Source: Clostridiales bacterium (GTDB lineage: Bacteria; Bacillota; Clostridia; Oscillospirales; QAMX01). From it: 11,764 bases of DNA. The notes under the pieces are model-generated. The model saw nothing but the letters and a program-made list of their open reading frames with translations. It made no database searches and was not told where the DNA came from. Below are positions 6,193 to 11,764 of the stretch, one piece after another; the stretch's first letter is position 1; each line of letters opens with the position of its first letter. The translations under genes and the position numbers were made by a program. The stretch spans positions 1-11,764 of the forward strand of contig DUUG01000187.1 of assembly GCA_012841675.1 (NCBI GenBank), written 5' to 3'.

Positions 6193-6664
6193 TTAATCCT
6201 TCGTCAAGGCAAACGGGGCGTACAGGACTTCGTTGCCGACGAATACGACAAAACGGTATTGGCCGACTTTGAGTTTTTGCCGAATGTCCTCCGGGCGGAC
6301 ACTTAACTGCCATCCTCCGGTTAAGCTTCGCATCCATCCAGGATCGTTACGTATATTTTGAGGTTGGTGGTTTAGACGTTTCCAAGATGAGCCGATTTTT
6401 TTGTTCTAAAAAACATATCTCATAAAAATAGAAGGGCTCACCACTTGGGTTTTGGATGTAAACTGCGAATTCCTCCGCACTTAATGGATAGCTTTCCTGC
6501 ACTGGATAAGCGGTGATCTGGCTGTAATCGGTGACATCTGGTGGATATCCATCTGGATAGCGTATGGTAGGATTTGTATTTTCCACATCGCCGGGCTGGT
6601 ATGCACTTGTACAAGCGGCGGATAGGCAGAGCAATGTAAGGGTAAGAAAGAGTAATTTTCGCAT
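6193..6664 (-). pseudogene. Lipoprotein gene with a one-base frameshift
   Basis: The protein starts MRKLLFLTLTLLCLSAAC, a lipoprotein signal peptide with lipobox LSAAC and acylation at C18, and has GGAGG 4 bases before the ATG. The uninterrupted frame stops after 105 residues (TAA at 6347-6349). From the A7 run (6396-6402 as T on the plus strand) a second frame stays open and reads sensibly to a stop at 6193-6195, with SLTGGWQLSVRPEDIRQKLK and then VGQYRFVVFVGNEVLYAPFA. Removing one A gives a continuous 156-residue protein through FLEQKIGSSWKRL. The restored C-terminal half, with a W-centred strand and a GQYRFVV strand, looks like a small beta-sandwich; that is a guess. It is either a true recent mutation, a phase-variable homopolymer or a sequencing error. 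Function unknown. Confidence 0.75.
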
Positions 6665-6749
6665 ATAACCTCCAATATAAAATGGGACAACAAACGGGAA
6701 ACTAACGAATTTCTATGTGATTTCCAACCTTCTTTCCCTATATAAAGCC

Positions 6750-6778
6750 ATAATATTACAGCTTAAACAAGCTGTCAA
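6750..6778 (-). promoter_or_regulatory. Promoter of the lipoprotein gene with an embedded inverted repeat
   Basis: On the minus strand there is a perfect TTGACA (6773-6778), a 17-bp spacer and TATTAT (6750-6755). The spacer holds an inverted repeat, CAGCTT-AAAC-AAGCTG (6759-6774), which reaches into the -35 and could be a repressor site. The leader of about 78 bases to the start codon shows no other structure. Confidence 0.75.
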
Positions 6779-6789
6779 CCATGCGAAAA

Positions 6790-6819
6790 ACATGTATATT
6801 AGGCCAAGCCACATGTATA
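6790..6819. repeat. Pair of 9-bp direct repeats in the divergent promoter region
   Basis: ACATGTATA occurs at 6790-6798 and 6811-6819, exactly 21 bp apart (two helical turns), between the divergent promoters of the lipoprotein and ECF-like genes. The ACATGT core is itself a palindrome. The spacing suits a regulator binding the same DNA face. Confidence 0.5.
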
Positions 6820-6857
6820 ATGCAGCATAACCGATCTAAAAGCGACAAAAAGAAGAA

Positions 6858-6886
6858 TTGACGGGCGAATAGCCCTGTGATATACT
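6858..6886 (+). promoter_or_regulatory. Promoter of the ECF S-component-like gene
   Basis: TTGACG (6858-6863), a 17-bp spacer and TATACT (6881-6886) predict a start near 6893, about 100 bases before the chosen start codon. The leader opens with a possible TGCCC/GGGCA stem (6891-6913). Confidence 0.75.
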
Positions 6887-6919
6887 TTTACTGCCCTTGT
6901 TATGTTCGTGGGCAATAAA

Positions 6920-6954
6920 AGTTTATTTCAGAAATGTAATTTCAGAAACATACT
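6920..6954 (+). repeat. Imperfect inverted repeat in the leader of the ECF-like gene
   Basis: Two 16-base arms (6920-6935 and 6939-6954) are complementary at 13 of 16 positions around GTA. Each arm contains ATTTCAGAAA, so the element also reads as a direct repeat with a 14-base period. It lies about 27 bases after the predicted transcript start and could be an operator or an RNA hairpin. I do not recognise a riboswitch class. Confidence 0.4.
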
Positions 6955-6994
6955 GAATTCCGTCGTAGGCATGACCGGAAAAGGAGTGGAAACC

Positions 6995-7531
6995 GTGGAT
7001 CATCAGTTGGAACAAACCGAGCTTCGGAAAAGGAGACCGCCGGCCCTTTGGCGGCTTGTTATAGCGGCGATGCTTTGTGCCATGATGGCCGCGGTGACGC
7101 TGGTGCGCATTCCGGCGGCCAACGGAAACTACTTCCATCTGGGCGACAGCATGGTCTATCTTGCCGCGGCTTTGCTTCCGACGGGGTATGCGGTGGCTAC
7201 CGCTGCTTTGGGCGGGGCTTTGGCGGATTTGCTGGCCGGGGCGCCTGTATGGATTATTGCGACGGTGCCCATTAAGGCGGCTTTGGCGTTGCTTTTTACC
7301 TCCAGGGGCGGCATTTTGGTCAACCGGAGAAATATTATTGCTTGCTTTCTGGCCATACCCATTACCTGCGGCGGGTATTATCTGGCCGAGGGGTTGTTTT
7401 TTGGCAACTGGGTGGCTCCGCTTGCCATGCTCCCTTTGAATCTTTTACAGGCAGTGGCCGGCGGGATTGTGTTTTTGGCCATTGCCACTTTGTTGGACCG
7501 GTCGGGTTTTACACGGCGTTTTTGGGGATAA
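6995..7531 (+). CDS. ECF transporter S-component-like membrane protein
   Basis: This 178-residue protein has five to six membrane segments (roughly 18-38, 52-72, 84-103, 112-131, 140-165) after a charged N-terminal stretch. The segment GNYFHLGDSMVYLAAALLP after the first helix is typical of the substrate-binding S components of energy-coupling factor vitamin transporters, and the protein resembles the TIGR04002 family. S components capture a vitamin or small metabolite and work with a shared EcfA-EcfA'-EcfT module, which is not in this window. The substrate cannot be told. The GTG at 6995 is chosen because AAGGAG lies 8 bases upstream; in-frame ATGs at 6902 and 6971 lack a site. Confidence 0.7.
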   Translation: MDHQLEQTELRKRRPPALWRLVIAAMLCAMMAAVTLVRIPAANGNYFHLGDSMVYLAAALLPTGYAVATAALGGALADLLAGAPVWIIATVPIKAALALLFTSRGGILVNRRNIIACFLAIPITCGGYYLAEGLFFGNWVAPLAMLPLNLLQAVAGGIVFLAIATLLDRSGFTRRFWG

Positions 7532-7539
7532 AATAATAC

Positions 7540-7568
7540 TTGCATTATAAGCTCCGCTTGTGTATACT
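7540..7568 (+). promoter_or_regulatory. Promoter of the GT28 gene
   Basis: TTGCAT (7540-7545), a 17-bp spacer and TATACT (7563-7568) lie just after the ECF-like stop codon and about 55 bases before the next start codon, so the GT28 gene probably has its own transcript. Confidence 0.65.
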
Positions 7569-7623
7569 ATATCTGTATCAATCGTGATAGTACGCTCAGT
7601 AAAGCAGTAGGGATGTGTACATT

Positions 7624-8703
7624 ATGGAGGTATTGATTGTTACAGGCCGATTTGGAATGGGCCATTATACCGTTTCCCAATCCATTGCCGAGCAAATCAA
7701 TCAGACACTGCCCCAGGCAAATGTAAAAATTGTAGATTTATGTGAATCTATTTTACCAGAGCAGGCGAACCTTATCTACCGCACGTTTGAAAAAATCGTC
7801 AACCGGTCTGCTCTTCTTTTTAACCTTGGATATAAGTATACGGAACGGTTCGAGCCGAATGTGCGCCCGCTTTTGCCGAGATCCTTTATGAGCAGGCTGA
7901 AAGCGCTGTTGCTGTACTACCAGCCCGATGCCATTATCTGTACGGTCCCCATTGCGCCTGCGTTGATTGCCGACTGTCTAAAGGAGCTGGGGCTGACCGT
8001 TCCTTTTATGACGTGTATTACCGATTTGATTTGTCATCCTTACTGGCTGCATCCCGACACAAAGCGGTATTTTGTGGCAGATTATGCGACCGAAGAGCGT
8101 TTGATGTCCCGAGGGGTTCCGGAAGAGAAGATTGTGGTGCATGGAATGCCTGTTAAGCGGGCCTTTGACAATCCGCCGGAGCGCCCTTGCCACGATAAGC
8201 GGGAGAAACATCTGTTGATTATGGGCGGGGGACTGGGGCTTCTTTCCATGCCGAAATCGTTTTACCAGGCCATCAATCGCCTGCCGGATGTAAAGACCAC
8301 GATTATCACCGGCAACAACAAGCGGCTTTTAAAAAAGCTCTCCGGTCGGTATGAAAACATTGAGGTGCTCGGGTATACGGACAAAGTGGCCCAATATATG
8401 CGTCAATCCGACCTGATTATTTCCAAGGCAGGCGGAATTACCGTATTTGAATCCATCTATTCCGAGCTTCCCATGCTATTAACCGAGCCAATGCTGGCAC
8501 AGGAGTTGGGCAATGCCGAATTTGTCGTGCAGCAGGGGGTCGGCCGTTTGCTGGAAAAGCGAACGAAAGACAGAATTCGAGAAATTGAAGAACTGATATA
8601 TGACGATACGGCTTTATGGAATCTGCGTCAGCGGATGCGGACCATTCAGGCAACCCATGATAAGATGGCCGTTGGCCGGCTTTTGGCCGAAGTGTGCCGT
8701 TAG
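7624..8703 (+). CDS. GT28-family glycolipid glycosyltransferase (MGDG synthase/UgtP-like)
   Basis: This 359-residue protein matches the family that includes plant MGDG synthase and processive diacylglycerol glucosyltransferases such as UgtP. The N-terminal MEVLIVTGRFGMGHYTVS has the glycine-rich loop and histidine (H14) of the lipid-acceptor domain. The middle has the PDAIICTVPIAPALIADCLK strand-helix, and the C-terminal nucleotide-sugar domain shows IMGGGLGLLSMP (199-210), ITGNNKRL and SKAGGITVFE (267-276), the last being the diagnostic GG-x3-E region. It acts at the inner membrane face on diacylglycerol-type acceptors. It could supply glycolipid anchors for lipoteichoic acid, but the exact acceptor is not visible. 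A GTG at 7615 is also in frame; ATG at 7624 is preferred because family members begin at this point. Confidence 0.82.
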   Translation: MEVLIVTGRFGMGHYTVSQSIAEQINQTLPQANVKIVDLCESILPEQANLIYRTFEKIVNRSALLFNLGYKYTERFEPNVRPLLPRSFMSRLKALLLYYQPDAIICTVPIAPALIADCLKELGLTVPFMTCITDLICHPYWLHPDTKRYFVADYATEERLMSRGVPEEKIVVHGMPVKRAFDNPPERPCHDKREKHLLIMGGGLGLLSMPKSFYQAINRLPDVKTTIITGNNKRLLKKLSGRYENIEVLGYTDKVAQYMRQSDLIISKAGGITVFESIYSELPMLLTEPMLAQELGNAEFVVQQGVGRLLEKRTKDRIREIEELIYDDTALWNLRQRMRTIQATHDKMAVGRLLAEVCR

Positions 8704-8715
8704 ATGACTATTTCC

Positions 8716-8741
8716 CCCCGATTTGCGTCGGGGTGATTTTT
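8716..8741 (+). terminator. Terminator of the GT28 gene
   Basis: CCCCGA (8716-8721) and TCGGGG (8728-8733) form a 6-bp stem with a 6-base loop, followed by TGATTTTT. It lies 13 bases after the stop codon. The short T run and modest stem may allow some read-through into the next gene, which has no clear promoter of its own. Confidence 0.7.
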
Positions 8742-8761
8742 AGGAGAGGGGTTTTGTAAAA

Positions 8762-9247
8762 ATGCGAAAAACTCGGGGCAGAAGCGTAAATCAAAAGGTG
8801 TTTTTGCTGATTGCGCTGTTGCTAGTGGTGGTTTTAGGCGGGCTTTTATGGGTTTTTCTACGTTTTATTTTGCCTAGCGAAGTAGCGGATACAGGGATCG
8901 TTATGGCGTATTCCGACGAGGAGGAGATCATTCCGCTTTCCAACAGGGCGTTTACCTTCGACCGTGAGCTGGTTGCCGACTGGGAGCGGCTTTCCCCGCA
9001 GGATGCCTTTTACAGCGCCCCCGTCATCTCATATGGGCCGGATTTTACCGTCCGGCTCTCCGGCCAACAAGTGCACTCTCCTAAGTACGAGGTCTATGGC
9101 GAAGATCTCGAAAAACCGATTATGTATGGCGAAAGCCTTGCAATTCCTTCCCAGCCGGGCACGTATCTTGTCTATCTGCAGGTGGTTTGGGGAAACGCAG
9201 ACAAACACACAGGGGTGCAGTATTTTTTCCGTTTGCTAGTAGAATAG
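8762..9247 (+). CDS. Membrane-anchored protein of unknown function
   Basis: This 161-residue protein has a basic N-terminus (MRKTRGRSVNQK), one strong membrane helix (about 13-36) and an extracytoplasmic part of about 125 residues. No lipobox is seen, so it is probably anchored by the uncleaved helix. The outer part is rich in predicted beta strands. Its end (PGTYLVYLQVVWGN, then GVQYFFRLLVE) recalls a small immunoglobulin-like sandwich, but I do not recognise a family. AGAGGGG lies 10 bases before the ATG. It is flanked by two terminators and lies 58 bases after the GT28 gene; a link to envelope lipids is only contextual. Confidence 0.75.
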   Translation: MRKTRGRSVNQKVFLLIALLLVVVLGGLLWVFLRFILPSEVADTGIVMAYSDEEEIIPLSNRAFTFDRELVADWERLSPQDAFYSAPVISYGPDFTVRLSGQQVHSPKYEVYGEDLEKPIMYGESLAIPSQPGTYLVYLQVVWGNADKHTGVQYFFRLLVE

Positions 9248-9250
9248 TTG

Positions 9251-9279
9251 AAAGCTCCGGCATGGCCGGAGCTTTTTTT
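9251..9279 (+). terminator. Rho-independent terminator
   Basis: AAAGCTCCGGC (9251-9261) and GCCGGAGCTTT (9265-9275) form a perfect 11-bp stem with an ATG loop and run into seven T, three bases after the stop codon of the membrane-anchored protein. It is a textbook terminator. Confidence 0.9.
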
Positions 9280-9340
9280 GGCAACTTTTCGTTATCCTCC
9301 TTGTTTCATAGAAAGCCATGAGGGATTTTTCCCGTTCCGG

Positions 9341-9370
9341 TTGACAGTGGTATGCCGGCTTTGTTACAAT
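9341..9370 (+). promoter_or_regulatory. Promoter of the disrupted solute-binding protein gene
   Basis: TTGACA (9341-9346), an 18-bp spacer and TACAAT (9365-9370) are followed by AGGGGG, 6 bases before the ATG at 9400. All these signals lie outside the inverted segment and keep the original plus orientation. Confidence 0.7.
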
Positions 9371-9399
9371 AAATGTAATAAAATAACAGGGGGTATCTT

Positions 9400-10765
9400 A
9401 TGCGTCTGCGAAACGAAGCTGGTTGTAATCGGCCGGATCGTACGTTTCGTCCGCCGCAAAAAAGAGAGACAAATCCGCCAGTTCCCCCTGCTGCATGGCA
9501 GCGGCAATCCTGTCTGGGAACGAGGTTTCCATGTAAATATCCGGCCGGTTATCGCCGGTTACCGCTTCTCTGTATTTTTGCACATCCTGGCCAAAATTCG
9601 TAAGCTCAATTTTTACTTTCGGATTGGCCTCTTGGTATTTTTTCACCATCCTGTTGAAGGTCGTATGGGAATCCAGTGTATAAATAACAAGTCGGTTGGT
9701 TTTCAAAGCCGGGTTTTCTTCAACAATGGTCGCGGGTTTTTTGCTTGCGGTGGAAATCTGTGTCGTAGACAGTGTGTACTTTCCGGAACATTGCCTGCGC
9801 AGGCAGACAAAAAAAGAAAAACCAGCAGAAAAGCAAACCCTCATGGAAGCCGGGCAGTATGTGGGCCAACAGTTAGTTGTTCCCATTTCATACTCGATTT
9901 GGATGTACATAACAACGGAAGAGGCCGCTAAAGGGACCGCCCTTTGGCCCCTGTTATCCGACAAGGTAATTTCGACACAGACGGAGTTTGTCCATGCGCT
10001 GCTTGCCTATAAAACGGCGACGGGTCAGCTTCCTGCGCCGGGCAATGGCTTGAGTCCTGAGCAGTTTGTAACAGGAAGCGGAGTGCCGTTATGGGATTTG
10101 GAGGAGGGCATTATCAATGTCAGAAGCGAGGGCTTTCAGCAGCTTTTAACCGATGCAGTGGCCGTTGCAAGTGAGCTTTTGGACGCAGGCGCAACTCCTG
10201 CATATGCACCTTGGGAGAGCTTGGCGAAAGAGGAATGCCTGCTGTTTGCGGACTATTATTCGAGCAACGAGCTTAAGGGGCATATTTTGACATCTGGCTC
10301 ACAGAGCAGGGGAAAACGCCCATTGCTTTTGCCATGCCCGCCGCTTCCGGGGAGGGCTCTGTTGCCGTAGTTACAAGGTATTTGGCGGCGAACCCCGTAT
10401 CCGAATACCTTGCCCAAGCCTATGATTTTATCTGGTTCGCCATGGATTATGAAACCAGTCTCTATGGCGGAGAGCTGCACGTTTCCAACGAGATTACGAA
10501 TCAGCATTTTCAGATGCTTGCTGAAGGCGTTCCGGTTGAAAGGCTTCCCTTTGTAACCATACCGGCAAGACGCGGTTTGTTAGAACCAATGCTTGCATAT
10601 GCTTTGTCTGTGGCGGAAAATATACAGAATTTTGTTTTGGCGGATGATGCGTATGCATCTGTGTTATATGAATCCATGGCTTATGCCTTGGGTATGCGGT
10701 ATCACAGCATGGAGGAGCTTTCCGATGCCATAGAAGCACATCTTTGGGAGGTTCTGCAGAATTAA
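9400..10765 (+). pseudogene. Extracellular solute-binding lipoprotein gene, broken by an inversion and frameshifts
   Basis: Put back together, this is a family 1 (sugar-type) ABC transporter binding protein of about 450 residues. Promoter, ribosome binding site and ATG (9400) are on the plus strand, but the first ~435 coding bases read from the minus strand (see the next entry). From 9839 the plus strand continues with LMEAGQYVGQQLVVPISYS, the usual segment after the first lobe, and runs through LWDLEEGIINVRSEGFQQLL. At the G4 run 10277-10280 the frame is lost and continues in another frame (YFDIWLTEQGKTPIAFAMPA) to the stop at 10763-10765. Frame also changes once near the signal peptide. As it stands no full protein can be made from this gene. 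The MFS gene begins 29 bases downstream. Confidence 0.85.
9402..9838 (-). other. In-place inverted segment: N-terminal part of the solute-binding protein
   Basis: The minus strand encodes a lipoprotein signal peptide (FAFLLVFLFLSACAGN, lipobox LSAC; about 9790-9837). In another frame it then gives the first lobe: NRLVIYTLDSHTTFNRMVKK, VKIELTNFGQDVQKYREAV, DNRPDIYMETSF, ending DYNQLRFADA. Turning 9402-9838 around joins the ATG to the signal peptide (M-F-A-F-L-L or M-R-F-A-F, depending on the exact breakpoint) and joins DYNQLRFADA to LMEAGQYVG, both in frame. Breakpoints are known to within a few bases. The ends share an imperfect inverted repeat including GCTGGTT (9418-9424) and AACCAGC (9820-9826). 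The apparent 188-codon minus ORF ends within 2 bases of the breakpoint, which is why it looks like a gene of its own. Confidence 0.8.
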
Positions 10766-10794
10766 CCCTTATGGAGAAAGAAGCGCATTAAAAC

Positions 10795-11764
10795 GTGGAA
10801 AAACAGTATCTCAATAAGAAAAATGCCAGCACGCTGGTGGTTGCCTGCTGGCTTGCGTATACCCTTGCGTATGTGGGGCGGTTGAATTACAACGCCAACC
10901 TCATCGAAGTCATAACCTCCCTTTCTGTTTCCAAGGCGGAGGCGGGAACGGTTTCCGCGGCTTTTTTCATGGCCTACGGCATCGGGCAGCTTGGGAACGG
11001 GATTATATCCCGCTTTTATAACGGGAAATGGGCCATTTTTGGCGCGCTTATTGCCTCGGCGGTTATCAACTTTGCCATGCCCATGCTGCCAAATGTGGAA
11101 GCCATGCGCGTTTTCTGGCTTGGCAACGGCATTGCCCAATCCTTTTTGTGGTGCAACTTGATCCGGATTTTGGCGAAAAATTTGTCCGACCAGCATATGC
11201 CCGGCGCGATTTTTGCCATGAGCACCACCGTGGCGGTGGGCACGTTTTTGGCTTACGGGCTTTCGGCCCTATGTGTGACACTTTTTACCTGGCGCTGGAT
11301 GTTTATGCTTTCTTCGGTGACGCTGGTTGTGGCCGGCATTGTATGGATGCTCTTTTTAACCCGGGTGGAACGGGCCGGCGGCGATTTTTCGCCTAACGGA
11401 CCGAAGCAAACGGGAGAAAAGCTAAAAACAAGTCCGTGGCTTATTGGAAGTATTATAGTTTTCGGGCTGCTTGGCCTTGGCAACGGCTTTGTCAAGGACG
11501 GGGTGATTACTTGGACGCCTAGTCTCCTGTTTGAACGGTTTCAGCTTAGCTCGGCGTTTTCCATTGCCGTAACGCTGGTAATTCCTCTGCTGTCTGTGCT
11601 TGGTGCGTGGATTGCCAAGTGGCTTACTCGGCGCCATGTGGCCCACATGGCCCAAAGCGGCCTTCTGTTTGGTGCAGCTTCCGCTTTGCTAGCCGTTGCG
11701 GCGGGGGCGTTATCTTCGCTTTATTTGCCGGTGATGATGGCAATTCTCGTCGGCATTGCCTGCC
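10795..11764 (+). CDS. MFS transporter, organophosphate antiporter-like (partial at right edge)
   Basis: The frame is open from GTG at 10795 to the window end (323 codons, no stop). It encodes a polytopic membrane protein with about nine helices visible. After the first helix comes YVGRLNYNANLIEV, which resembles the R-x-NYN signature of the OPA group (GlpT/UhpT-like) of the major facilitator superfamily. MAYGIGQLGNGIISRFYNGK between helices 2 and 3 is the MFS loop region. A hydrophilic stretch (TRVERAGGDFSPNGPKQTGE) separates the two six-helix halves. Substrate unknown. An in-frame TAA lies at 10789, so GTG 10795 is the first usable start; GGAGAAAG (10773-10780) is rather far upstream, so the start is less sure. 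It lies 29 bases after the broken binding protein gene and may have shared its transcript. Confidence 0.8.
   Translation, partial: MEKQYLNKKNASTLVVACWLAYTLAYVGRLNYNANLIEVITSLSVSKAEAGTVSAAFFMAYGIGQLGNGIISRFYNGKWAIFGALIASAVINFAMPMLPNVEAMRVFWLGNGIAQSFLWCNLIRILAKNLSDQHMPGAIFAMSTTVAVGTFLAYGLSALCVTLFTWRWMFMLSSVTLVVAGIVWMLFLTRVERAGGDFSPNGPKQTGEKLKTSPWLIGSIIVFGLLGLGNGFVKDGVITWTPSLLFERFQLSSAFSIAVTLVIPLLSVLGAWIAKWLTRRHVAHMAQSGLLFGAASALLAVAAGALSSLYLPVMMAILVGIAC

Noticed and set aside
6014..6337. A 107-codon minus-strand ORF downstream of the lipoprotein
   Set aside because: Its composition is unlike a real protein; the frame next to it carries the true C-terminus of the frameshifted lipoprotein.
9793..9804. 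Palindrome GCCTGCGCAGGC as a recombination site
   Set aside because: It lies inside the inverted segment in the signal peptide coding region and has no partner at the left end, so it does not explain the inversion.
9248..9931. A 227-codon plus-strand ORF starting right after the membrane-anchored protein
   Set aside because: Its start covers a terminator, it has no ribosome binding site, and the rest is the reverse of the inverted binding-protein segment.
9398..9964. A 188-codon minus-strand ORF as an independent solute-binding protein gene
   Set aside because: Only its C-terminal part is protein-like, it has no ribosome binding site at its start, and it ends at the inversion breakpoint. 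It is the inverted front part of the plus-strand gene.
1..11764. CRISPR arrays, tRNA or rRNA genes, insertion sequences
   Set aside because: I looked for regularly spaced repeats, cloverleaf patterns and transposase-like proteins and found none.

Overview
The window looks like chromosomal DNA of a Gram-positive Clostridia-type bacterium (Bacillota). The signs are strong AAGGAGG-type ribosome binding sites, TTGACA/TATAAT promoters with 17-bp spacers, a tryptophan T-box leader, a DUF1292 gene, a CsaB-type cell-wall pyruvyl transferase, lipoproteins with LSAC-type lipoboxes and an ECF-transporter S-component-like gene. The family within Clostridia cannot be fixed from this sequence.

Left part (1-3320), mostly minus strand. 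A promoter and the first 17 codons of an unknown membrane protein lie at the edge. Next comes a 746-residue fusion of a GT4 glycosyltransferase with a CsaB-like polysaccharide pyruvyl transferase, followed by a strong terminator. A gap of about 300 bases separates it from a small acidic DUF1292 gene. That gap folds like a 6S RNA on the minus strand and ends in a terminator-like hairpin directly before the csaB ribosome binding site.

Middle part (3320-6050). A strong promoter drives a T-box leader whose specifier loop reads UGG (Trp). The matching target, a stand-alone TrpB2-type tryptophan synthase beta gene, starts about 875 bases after the T-box terminator. A complete gene of unknown function on the opposite strand fills the space between them. 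Read-through from the T-box toward trpB would therefore be antisense to that gene.

Right-middle part (6050-9280). A minus-strand lipoprotein gene broken by a one-base change in an A7 run stands divergent to an ECF S-component-like membrane protein gene. Between them are two good promoters and a pair of 9-bp direct repeats spaced exactly 21 bp. A GT28-family (MGDG synthase/processive diacylglycerol glucosyltransferase-like) gene and a small membrane-anchored protein of unknown function follow, each with its own terminator.

Right part (9280-11764). A solute-binding lipoprotein gene keeps its promoter, ribosome binding site and start codon on the plus strand. Its first ~435 bases, however, are inverted in place, and the rest carries at least one frameshift. 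The N-terminal half is read from the minus strand and the C-terminal half from the plus strand. An MFS transporter gene starts 29 bases downstream and runs off the window.

The two most notable items are the trp T-box separated from trpB by an opposing gene, and the in-place inversion inside the solute-binding protein gene.
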